Below are positions 1 through 7,800 of a stretch of DNA of 9,537 nucleotides, in pieces. Source of the stretch: Bacteroidales bacterium (GTDB lineage: Bacteria; Bacteroidota; Bacteroidia; Bacteroidales; P3); NCBI GenBank assembly GCA_017545365.1, contig JAFWOP010000004.1:1-9537 (forward strand), in the 5' to 3' direction. The position numbers and the translations under genes were made by a program. Within the stretch, counting starts at the first letter, position 1. Each line of letters begins with the position of its first letter. The notes under the pieces were generated by a model that searched no databases, was not told the origin of the DNA, and worked only from the letters and a program-made list of their open reading frames with translations.

Positions 1-1
1 C

Positions 2-499
2 GGCACGACCGACATCGACTTCCAGAATCCCGACCCGGATGCCCTGTTCTGCTTCCCCTCGATGGATGCAGGAACGAAGAAATACATCCGTACGCAGTCG
101 CAGAAGTGGGTGATGAGCCAATCCGTCAACAACAAGGCCATTCCGTTGGGTGAAGATGGTGTACCTTATTATATTCTTCGCGATGAAGAAAAGGGTGTGG
201 CATTCGACTATGCCAAGGACACCTATCCCGCCACCTTTGTCGATGGCAGCCGAGCCCTCATCCTCAATGAAAAGAAAGACTACATCGTCTCCACCTCAGG
301 CACCAGCAAGGCCTCGGCCTGGTGGAAGCTGATAACCGTCGAAGATGCTCAAGCAGCTTCTATCGAGGAAGATGGCGGGCTTTGGACGAAGGGTGACCAG
401 CGTCGAGAGTCAGCTGTCAGGAAAGTGGTAAGAGACAACCGCCTCGTCATTCTGCACAATGGCAGAGAATACACTGTGACAGGCAGCAGGCTCAAATAA
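2..499 (+). CDS. C-terminal part of a secreted protein of unknown function (5' end outside window)
   Basis: The frame is open from base 2 with no stop, so the gene begins before the window and the ATG at 62 is internal. 165 residues are visible, ending at TAA 497-499. I do not recognise the family. The visible part has alternating hydrophobic and polar stretches with many aromatic residues, which suggests beta-rich structure. One segment (around residues 95-120, with a Trp pair) loosely resembles the repeats of carbohydrate-binding beta folds; that is a weak inference. The last 25 residues (141-165), KVVRDNRLVILHNGREYTVT followed by GSRLK, resemble a short terminal motif that I recall from secreted Prevotella and Bacteroides proteins. 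This motif differs from the type A sorting domain of the next two genes. The gene lies 65 bases upstream of another secreted-protein gene on the same strand. Whether it belongs to the same locus functionally is unknown. Confidence 0.75.
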   Translation, partial: GTTDIDFQNPDPDALFCFPSMDAGTKKYIRTQSQKWVMSQSVNNKAIPLGEDGVPYYILRDEEKGVAFDYAKDTYPATFVDGSRALILNEKKDYIVSTSGTSKASAWWKLITVEDAQAASIEEDGGLWTKGDQRRESAVRKVVRDNRLVILHNGREYTVTGSRLK

Positions 500-564
500 C
501 TGCTGACCATTCATCAAAAGGAGAGTTTCTTATTAACTATTTTACTAATTTAAACATTAACATT
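500..564 (+). promoter_or_regulatory. A/T-rich leader and possible promoter region of the 565-1647 gene
   Basis: In the last 34 bases before the start codon (531-564), 30 are A or T, and there is no Shine-Dalgarno sequence near the ATG. The purine run AAAAGGAGAG at 516-525 is about 40 bases too far upstream to serve as one. A/T-rich, SD-less leaders are normal in Bacteroidota. I looked for the Bacteroidota promoter pattern (TTTG, 19-21 bases, TAnnTTTG). I found only poor approximations: TTTC at 526-529 and TAATTTAA at 546-553, with too short a spacing. A promoter here is plausible because the gene looks independently transcribed, but it is not demonstrated. No terminator hairpin for the upstream gene is evident. 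Confidence 0.3.
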
Positions 565-1647
565 ATGAAGAAATTTTTACTTTTCACTGCTTTGGCAGCA
601 TTCTCTGTGACAATGAATGCACAGATGGACTTCACACCTGATGCTTATAAGTTCTCGCAGCGCCAAGTTGGCGAGAAGCTTATCATGCAGCACTCAGATG
701 CTACGTGGAACACTCCTCCCATGAGCTCCGCAGCTATTGAAGCTGAAGCACCTAACGGAGGCTTTGTGACGATTAATGCCAACTCGGATGTGAATGCAGG
801 AATGAACGCTACTTGTATCGTCGACCTCGGCGGTAATGTAGGTCACGTACTCGCTCTCACAGGTGCAAGCATGGAAGGTCTTAATGAGGCATACGCTGCC
901 GCTGGCCTCGGTGCTGTGAAGAACCAGCCTGAGCAAGGCCTCGGCCAAATGCAGATTAACATGTACACCGACCCGTCGACAACCCCGGAAGCAGCTATTG
1001 TCCAGGCAGACATTGTTGTGAATGCATGGGCCAACAACACAGCTCCTGACCAGGTCATCTGGGCCAACTATTACCACATGACAGCGGCCAATGACGTAAC
1101 TCCTCAGAACGCTAATGGCTGGGACGGCAACACGCTTACGATCACGGACTTCTGCCAGTATGACGAAGAGGGCGACCTCGTAGTCGATGACGATGAGAAT
1201 GCCATTTACGATCCCACTCGTTGGCTGCGTCTTACAACGCTTGTCAAGACATTGGCGAAGGATACCGAGGATTGGCCCTACTCAAACGCTGTGAAGGCAA
1301 AGTTATGGACTGGCGGTTCCTTCGGCAATGTGGTGCTCTTCATTAAGGAACTCACGTTCAAGACAACCGATTACACCAAAGATTCAGAGGAGTTCACGAG
1401 CCAGACCAACCATAAGCGTACTTATGAGGTGTGGAATCCGGATCCCAACAAGGTTACTGATGCCATTAAGACTGTTCAGGCCGCCGCTAAGTTCGATGTG
1501 AAGAATGGTAAGTTTGTCTCACTTGAGAGAGCTGAAGTGTTCACGCTTGATGGCAAGAGAGTCCTCGATGGTACTCAGGGACAGCTTGCAGCTGGTGCTT
1601 ACATCGCCAAGATTAACGGTGTGAGTGTTAAGTTCGTTGTTAAGTAA
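565..1647 (+). CDS. Secreted protein of unknown family with T9SS type A-like C-terminal sorting domain
   Basis: This is a complete 360-residue protein. Residues 1-20 (MKKFLLFTALAAFSVTMNAQ) form a Sec signal peptide ending in NAQ with no lipobox cysteine, so it should be released to the periplasm or further secreted. Residues about 55-275 are rich in short beta-like stretches and probably form a beta-sandwich, possibly ligand-binding; I do not recognise a named family. An acidic stretch lies at residues 200-216 (DEEGDLVVDDDENAIYD) and could bind calcium, which is inference. The C-terminus, residues 323-360, has the order expected of type A T9SS sorting domains: a beta strand with VFTLDGKRV, then LAAGAYIAK, then the terminal KFVVK. 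Such proteins usually cross the outer membrane by T9SS and are then attached to the surface or released. The ATG at 565 is chosen because the signal peptide starts there. The gene is followed by a strong hairpin that separates it from the GH18-like gene. Confidence 0.85.
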   Translation: MKKFLLFTALAAFSVTMNAQMDFTPDAYKFSQRQVGEKLIMQHSDATWNTPPMSSAAIEAEAPNGGFVTINANSDVNAGMNATCIVDLGGNVGHVLALTGASMEGLNEAYAAAGLGAVKNQPEQGLGQMQINMYTDPSTTPEAAIVQADIVVNAWANNTAPDQVIWANYYHMTAANDVTPQNANGWDGNTLTITDFCQYDEEGDLVVDDDENAIYDPTRWLRLTTLVKTLAKDTEDWPYSNAVKAKLWTGGSFGNVVLFIKELTFKTTDYTKDSEEFTSQTNHKRTYEVWNPDPNKVTDAIKTVQAAAKFDVKNGKFVSLERAEVFTLDGKRVLDGTQGQLAAGAYIAKINGVSVKFVVK

Positions 1648-1662
1648 TAGGATTACATGATG

Positions 1663-1696
1663 ATAAGGTAGTAGGGGGGAGTCCCTACTACCTTAT
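1663..1696 (+). terminator. Perfect 14-bp inverted repeat, probable intrinsic terminator or attenuator
   Basis: The left arm 1663-1676 (ATAAGGTAGTAGGG) is exactly complementary to the right arm 1683-1696 (CCCTACTACCTTAT), with a 6-base loop GGGAGT at 1677-1682. The right arm is followed by TTTGCTATTT, a weak and interrupted T tract. The hairpin begins 15 bases after the stop codon of the 565-1647 gene, a usual place for a terminator. It also ends only 15 bases before the ATG of the GH18-like gene. Any transcript of that gene starting upstream of 1663 must therefore carry the hairpin in its leader. A partial terminator that lets some polymerase through to the PUL genes, or an mRNA-stabilising end for the upstream transcript, would both fit. 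Confidence 0.6.
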
Positions 1697-1711
1697 TTGC
1701 TATTTCAGTAT

Positions 1712-4225
1712 ATGAAGAGGTCGCTGGTTCTATGTGTCATTGGGTTGTTCGCAACCCTATGTGCGCAAGCACAGGTAGATAACTTTGCCTTGAGTTTCTC
1801 AGGCAAAGGAAGTGTGCATTGCGGTGAACTGGTGGAGATTGAGCAGCAAAAATCCTACACTTTTCAGTTCTGGATTTGTCCTCAAGAATGGAATGAGGGA
1901 GCTGTCATCTTTAAAAGCGGCGACAACTTCTCAGCCTGTTTAGGCACAGAAGGCAGTATCGTTTTCACTGTTGGAACGACTAGCTTGAAAGCAACTGCCA
2001 AGAAACAACTTTCGGTAGGTAATTGGGCTCAGGTGACCCTGCTCTGCAATGAGGGTGCAGCCAAGGTCTATGCCAACGCTGTGAAATGTGGTTCAGGAAC
2101 TTTGGCGGCTATCCCCAAGACTGCTACGGGGCTCGTCATAGGCGAGGGCTTCAATGGACGCATTGATGAAATGCGCTTCTGGAAGATTGCGCTTTCCGAC
2201 GAATTCGACTATTTCCGTCACACCACCATCAATCAGTTCAATCCCGATTGGGACAACCTGGTGGCTTATTTTAAGATGGATCAGGATCTCTGTGAAAACC
2301 TTGTTGATTACAAGGGACTGTATACCCATGATATAGGATATAACTATCATGGCATACTCAATGGCGACGCAAAAAAAACGAAGGTTACTGACAACACAGG
2401 ACTTCCCTATCTCGTCCACGGGGCATATACGAACAACGAGCGTTTCTATGACCGAAGCATTCCTCGCGAGCAGTATCTGCTTAGCAACGATCTTATTATA
2501 TTAGGAATTGAATCTTTCAAAGACGGGCATCTGCGATTCAGCACTCCCTGTAATCATGGAACGTTAGAAAACTGCGAACGGCTGGCTGAGTTTGAAGGGC
2601 GAAACGGTGTGCTGTCGTTGAATGGAAATGGCAAGATGAGTGTTGGCAAGAATGCTATGCTCATATCAGAAGACAGCAATGGAAAAGCCACCAATGCCTA
2701 TGCTTTTGAATGCTGGCTATACCTCGACGAATGGACGGAAGGAGCTTATCTTTTCCGCAAAGAAAATGAGGATGGCACACAGGGCTTAAGCATCCGCCTG
2801 GGTGACGCCGAGGGGCAACAGGTCTTTGTGCGTGTCGATGGCCGCGACTATGGACACGCAGGCAAATTGGCCGTCGGAGAGTGGATGCATTTTGCAATAG
2901 TCAGCCGTACGTCGATTTCTTCCTCGCAACAGTTCGGTTTTGTATATAACGGCACCATGAGTTTAGGAAAGAACAGCATGAGCGACCCTGTTGCCGACAA
3001 CAGACCTACCAATACCAGCCAGTTCGAAGCTTACATAGGCGAAGGACTAAAGGGTAAGATGGACGACATCATGATCTGGAACAACCGCCCCTTCGACAGC
3101 AGCGAGATCAAGGCGAACATGGAAGGCCGATTCCGGATGCCGGCTGTTGGTGGGGAGGTTACTGCAGAACAGATGCGCTGCTACAACAGCTTGTGGCGAT
3201 TTGACAAAGAGGATGACCCAGGCTATGACCTTTATTCCCAAGACGAGTGGCTTGCTATTATGAAATCAGCATATAAAGGCTATCGTGGTGCCAGGTTCCG
3301 CATTTCCGTGAAGAGCCATAACGGATGGGAAAACACTATCAGCAACAAGAGCCGGCGTGAGATTTTTGCCGCCGACCTTGCCCTGCTGAGCGAGCATTAC
3401 GACGGCGTGGAACTCGACCTTGAGTGGGCGAGCAGTTGGCAAAATTACGGATTGCTTGCTGAAGCCATTCGTGCAGCGTTGCCCGAAGGAAAGAGCTTTG
3501 AAGTCTCTGTTCATGCCTACAACTATAAATATCCCACAGCAAAGATGGGTGCTGTGGATGCCTTCACCGTGCAACAATACGGCCCGCAAAAGACCTGGTT
3601 CTCTATGAGCAACTTCAGGTCTACGCTCGCGGCGATGGAAAACTACGGCTACGCAAAAGAAAAAATCTATGCCTCGTACAGCACAACCACCTCCGGGCCT
3701 TATACGGGTGGGACGATGGCAAGCTCCATCATCAAAGGCGTACGCAACGGCATGATGGAGGGCGACTTCACGCCCAACGAAGAAATGGACTCATGGACTG
3801 ACGCCACGGGTCTGACCTATTATTTCACAGGCCCTCTGCAAACCTACAAGCGTGCCAAGCATGTTGTTGACAACCAGTATCACGGCATCTTCTACTGGGA
3901 TATGGGAAATGATGTGCCAGTGAGGCATCAGTATAATTTGGCAAAATGGTGCAGCTATGCGCTGAATGCCAATGTCGACACACTCGTCACACATGTCGAT
4001 GTCAAGCCGTATGATGCATCTTTAGGCGTCAGGGACATGCGTCTGACCGGCGACGAGACGGTGATGGCAGGTGAGGTCAGCATCTACAACCTGATTGGCG
4101 TGCTGGTCAGCAAGGCCGCAACCAAGGAGGAGGCCATAGCCCAATTGCCTCGTGGCTTCTACATCATAAAAGGCAGAAACTCACAAGGGAAAAGGGTGTC
4201 GGAGAAAATGAATAAACTATATTAA
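1712..4225 (+). CDS. Secreted LamG/GH18 multidomain glycoside hydrolase (chitinase- or ENGase-like) with T9SS-like C-terminus
   Basis: This 837-residue protein starts at ATG 1712. A TTG at 1697 would add five residues in front of a good signal peptide and lies next to the hairpin, so it is rejected. Residues 1-21 form a signal peptide ending CAQAQ without a usable lipobox. Residues about 25-160 are a LamG/concanavalin-like module (typical GRIDEMRFW end). Residues about 298-470 are a second one (GKMDDIMIWN end). Glycosidase family 18 features follow: D564-x-x-E567-x-D569-x-E571-W (family consensus DxxDxDxE, last E being the acid catalyst), a QQY motif at 621-623 and a final barrel strand GIFYWDMGND at 725-734. 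The acid and the preceding Asp are kept; the second Asp is Glu. Residues 233-275 look like the first two barrel strands, so LamG2 may be inserted in the barrel. The C-terminus (SIYNLIG at 790, LPRGFYII at 812-819) resembles a T9SS type A sorting domain. Likely role: extracellular hydrolysis of beta-1,4 GlcNAc-containing glycans. GH18 membership is fairly sure; the substrate is not. Confidence 0.85.
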   Translation: MKRSLVLCVIGLFATLCAQAQVDNFALSFSGKGSVHCGELVEIEQQKSYTFQFWICPQEWNEGAVIFKSGDNFSACLGTEGSIVFTVGTTSLKATAKKQLSVGNWAQVTLLCNEGAAKVYANAVKCGSGTLAAIPKTATGLVIGEGFNGRIDEMRFWKIALSDEFDYFRHTTINQFNPDWDNLVAYFKMDQDLCENLVDYKGLYTHDIGYNYHGILNGDAKKTKVTDNTGLPYLVHGAYTNNERFYDRSIPREQYLLSNDLIILGIESFKDGHLRFSTPCNHGTLENCERLAEFEGRNGVLSLNGNGKMSVGKNAMLISEDSNGKATNAYAFECWLYLDEWTEGAYLFRKENEDGTQGLSIRLGDAEGQQVFVRVDGRDYGHAGKLAVGEWMHFAIVSRTSISSSQQFGFVYNGTMSLGKNSMSDPVADNRPTNTSQFEAYIGEGLKGKMDDIMIWNNRPFDSSEIKANMEGRFRMPAVGGEVTAEQMRCYNSLWRFDKEDDPGYDLYSQDEWLAIMKSAYKGYRGARFRISVKSHNGWENTISNKSRREIFAADLALLSEHYDGVELDLEWASSWQNYGLLAEAIRAALPEGKSFEVSVHAYNYKYPTAKMGAVDAFTVQQYGPQKTWFSMSNFRSTLAAMENYGYAKEKIYASYSTTTSGPYTGGTMASSIIKGVRNGMMEGDFTPNEEMDSWTDATGLTYYFTGPLQTYKRAKHVVDNQYHGIFYWDMGNDVPVRHQYNLAKWCSYALNANVDTLVTHVDVKPYDASLGVRDMRLTGDETVMAGEVSIYNLIGVLVSKAATKEEAIAQLPRGFYIIKGRNSQGKRVSEKMNKLY

Positions 4226-4246
4226 CAACAAATATCATCCGTAATC

Positions 4247-4861
4247 ATGAAAAAAATTCTTTATTTCGCTATCATTGGATTATGCTTATGTGGCATTGTC
4301 GCTTGTGAGGAGGAATTCGAGAATCCTGGCGATTTCAGTGTCAAAGCCACATTAGGCTTCAGTCCTGCGAGTGCACTTTCTAAAGTAGATGGCATCACCT
4401 ACGATTTCAAAGTGCTAAGTGAGAAGGATACTGCTTTTGTAAGCAGTTATACCAGGAATGACACAACCTTCGATGCCAATGGCGAACCCGTGATTGGCCC
4501 TGATGGTAAGATTGTCATCAACTACGACACCATCTACTTCAAGACAGGTAAGGTGGCTCGCTACTACGAGATGGACACGATTACGTTCCCATCTCATGCC
4601 GACACATTCACCGTGCACATCACGAGCAACGCGCTGTGGAAGGCTCCGCAGTTCAAGCCCAAGAAGACGCAGTGGTTCTTCAACTACAACCTGAAGACTG
4701 ACGGCACTTCGCTCTACGGTGGTGGCGACGGCTACTTCTACTTCCGCACTACGCGCAACAAGAACAAGTCGCGTTCTGAAAAGGCCGAACAGTACATCTT
4801 CACTTCCGATTCAACGGTGATGTACCATTTCGTATTTGGTCAGAAAGGCGAAAAAGACTAG
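4247..4861 (+). CDS. Surface lipoprotein with C-terminal BACON-like region
   Basis: This 204-residue protein has a lipoprotein signal peptide: MKK, a hydrophobic core, then the lipobox IVAC with Cys20. C20 is followed at once by three Glu residues, matching the acidic lipoprotein export signal that directs Bacteroidota lipoproteins to the cell surface. Residues about 119-204 read like a BACON-type Ig-fold domain: TFTVHITSNALWKA at 120-133, an aromatic WFFNYNL strand, a Gly-rich turn, and a final strand ending FGQKGEKD that matches the usual V-T-Q-x-G end of BACON domains. The N-terminal half is a separate beta-rich segment that I do not recognise. BACON domains occur in PUL proteins as glycan- or mucin-binding modules or as spacers. 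It starts 21 bases after the GH18-like gene and ends 21 bases before susC, so it is most likely an operon member acting as a glycan-binding or spacer protein beside SusCD. That role is inferred. There is no Shine-Dalgarno sequence. Confidence 0.8.
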   Translation: MKKILYFAIIGLCLCGIVACEEEFENPGDFSVKATLGFSPASALSKVDGITYDFKVLSEKDTAFVSSYTRNDTTFDANGEPVIGPDGKIVINYDTIYFKTGKVARYYEMDTITFPSHADTFTVHITSNALWKAPQFKPKKTQWFFNYNLKTDGTSLYGGGDGYFYFRTTRNKNKSRSEKAEQYIFTSDSTVMYHFVFGQKGEKD

Positions 4862-4882
4862 TAAACGTAAAGAGAACACGCT

Positions 4883-7800
4883 ATGAGACAAAGATTATTT
4901 ACGATTCTGAGCTGTTTGCTCGTATCAGTAGCAATGATGGCTCAGCACAAGGTAACGGGTGTTGTGCTCGACAATGAAGGTGAGCCAGCCGTCGGTGCTT
5001 CCATCGTTGAGAAAGGAAATGCGCGGAATGGTGTCATTGCCGACATTGAAGGTAACTTTGCCCTGACGGTTTCCAAGTCATCGGCCACGCTGGTCGTATC
5101 GTACGTAGGCTTTGAGCCGCAGGAGGTTCAGGTGGGAGGCAGAAACAAAGTGACCGTCACCCTGCATTCCTCGGCAGTGGGGCTCGACGATGTCGTGATT
5201 GTGGGTTTTGCCACACAGAAGAAAATCAATGCCACAGGAGCCGTCAAGACCATTGGCGACGAGATGATGAAAGACCGTCCTACGGTGAATGCCGTGCAGT
5301 CGCTGCAGGGTGCAATTGCCGGTCTGAACATCACCAACGATGCTGGTGGTGCTCCTGGTACGGCCATGAATATCAACATTCGTGGTGTGGGTAACCTGGG
5401 CGATGGTTCCAATTCTTCGCCGCTCGTCCTGATCGACGGTATGGAAGGCGACTTGAGCACACTGAACCCTGCCGACATCGAGAACGTGTCGGTACTGAAG
5501 GATGCCGCAGCCGCAGCCGTCTATGGTTCGCGTGCACCGTTCGGCGTCATTCTGGTTACAACAAAGAGTGGCTCTGCAGGCAAGAGCGCAGTGCCCGAGG
5601 TGCAATATTCGGGTAACGTGAGAATCAATCAGCCGGTGAACATTCCGAACCCCGTAGACGGTCTGACGTTTGCCTACATGATGAACGATGCCTACATCAA
5701 CTCGGGTGGCAACGCTCCTTTCAGTTCCAGGCAGATAGAGAGAATCAAGGCCTATATGGACGGTTCGTCGACGGAGAACACCGACTACTACCGCGAACTG
5801 GACACGTGGTTTAAGAATCAGGCTCTCTTCGGCAACACGAACTGGTATGACGTGTATGTGAAGGACAAGACGGTGTCGACCGAACACAACCTCGCGGTGA
5901 GTGGCGGCGTGGGCAAGCTGACTTATCGTATCTCCGGAAACTATCTGAGCCAGACAGGTCTCTACAATTATGCAGATGAGTTGTATCAGCGTTTCAACAT
6001 CGCCGGTAAGTTCCAGTACAAGCCACACAAGATAGTGACGATAGGTTACAGCGTGCGTTATGCCACTGACGGCTACGACAAGCCGTCGGCCATCGACGAC
6101 CAGGGACTGTTCTATCACAATCTGGGTCGCCGCGCCTCGGTGGTGCCTGTCATCAACTCGATGAGTGGTGAGTATTCTGAGGATTCAATGATTCCTGCCG
6201 TCAAAGATGGCGGAAGACTCAACAAGCGCACACAGAAGCTCTACAACCAGGGTAGCCTGATTATTGAGCCCATCAAGAACTGGAAGATTCATGTAGAGGT
6301 CAACAGTCGCCTGGAATGGAATCCATATTCCCGTAATTTCAACCCGCTGCCCTTCCACATGCCTTCCGGCCGGCTTAGCTATATGCTGGTGAACGAGGGT
6401 GTGGACCCGAAGCACACCGTGAATGCCAACGGTACCTATTCCGTCATTCCTGACTATGGTGAGACCTATCAGGAAGATGCTGAGACGAAGGTCAACTTCT
6501 TCGGCAACAATGTCTATACCGACTATAAGCTCACGCTGAACGATGCTCATAACTTCACGTTCCTGCTGGGTGAGCAGACGGAGTACTGGAAGCGCGAGAC
6601 CGACCGCACGGGCTACTACTACTCAAAGTATGTGGACAAGGCAACGAAGGAATACGTTGACGAGGGCATCAGGCACGAGATGACACCCACCAACTACCAG
6701 GAGGACTGGGCATCGATGGGCTTCTTTGCCCGCTTGAACTACGATTATAAGTACCGCTACCTGCTGGAGCTGAACTTCCGCGCTGACGGCGCTTCCCGTT
6801 TCCCCACCGACCAACGCTGGGGCTACTTCCCGTCGGTGTCGGCAGGTTGGAATGTGGCTGAAGAGCCGTTCATGAAGACGGTCAAGGAATCGTTCCTCGA
6901 CATGCTGAAGCTGCGTGGGTCGTACGGAACGCTGGGCAACCAGAACACCACTTCGTGCTATCCCTACTATCAGCAGATGAAGGACGTGGGCTCGTCGGTC
7001 GTCATCGGTGGCGACCAGGTGAACATGCTGCCCGTCTATTCGCCCTATTCCACCTCGCTCACATGGGAGACCATCGAGAATGCGGGCTTCGGCGTAGACT
7101 TCGCACTGTTTGGCAGCCGACTGTCGGGTTCGTTCGACCTGTTCCAGCGCACGACGAAGGACATGGTGGGACCTGCGGCCGCCCTGTCGGCTCTCTATGG
7201 AGCTGCGGCTCCCAAGACGAACAATGCCACGCTGCGCACGCGTGGTTGGGAGTTGGAAATGAAGTGGCACGGCAACATCAACAAATTCAACTATGGCATC
7301 GGATTCAGCCTCTCCGACTACAATTCGGTCATTACGAAGTACTACAACTCCACCGGCCAGTGCACCAATGCCAGCAACGGCACCTACTGGTATGAAGGAA
7401 AAACCGTGGGCGAGATTTGGGGTTACGAGGTGAAGGGCATTTCGAAGAGTGATGACGAGATGAACGCCCATCTGGAAGTGGCCGACCAGTCGGCACTTGG
7501 CAGCAAATGGGGCGGCGGCGACATCATGTATGCCGACCTCAATGGCGACGGAAAGGTGGATGGCGGCAGCTACACGCTGGATGACCACGGCGACCTGAAG
7601 CGCATCGGCAACAGCACGCCTCACTATGCTTATTCTGTGACGCTCGACGGTCAGTACAAGTGGTTTGACTTCCGCGTCTACATTCAAGGCATCGGCAAGC
7701 GCGACTTCGTGTTCACGAATTCTGCTCCCTACTGGGGTATTGCCGCCGAATGGCAGCGCACGCTCTACAAAGAACATCTCGACTACTTCCGCTTTGCCGG

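Noticed and set aside
516..525. AAAAGGAGAG as a Shine-Dalgarno sequence for the 565 start
   Set aside because: It is about 40 bases from the ATG, beyond working distance, and no start codon with a useful frame lies closer.
1692..1699. TTTG at 1696-1699 as part of a Bacteroidota -7 promoter element
   Set aside because: Only the TTTG half matches TAnnTTTG, there is no -33 TTG at the right spacing, and it would start transcription about six bases before the ATG.
1697..1711. TTG start giving a five-residue N-terminal extension of the GH18-like protein
   Set aside because: The ATG at 1712 begins a normal signal peptide (MKRSLVLC...), while the TTG directly abuts the hairpin stem and has no initiation signal.
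2371..2378. Run of eight A bases in the GH18-like gene as a programmed frameshift or phase-variation site
   Set aside because: The reading frame continues intact through it for hundreds of codons, Ala-Lys-Lys-Thr is a natural reading, and no alternative-frame product is evident.
5078..6118. 346-residue open frame on the minus strand opposite susC
   Set aside because: It lies fully inside a certain susC gene, has no recognisable domain, and its His/Val/Arg-rich composition is what the complement of susC codons produces.
7535..7561. DLNGDGKVD loop in SusC as a separate EF-hand or dockerin domain
   Set aside because: This loop is a regular feature of SusC-family barrels and is not evidence of a cellulosome-type dockerin.
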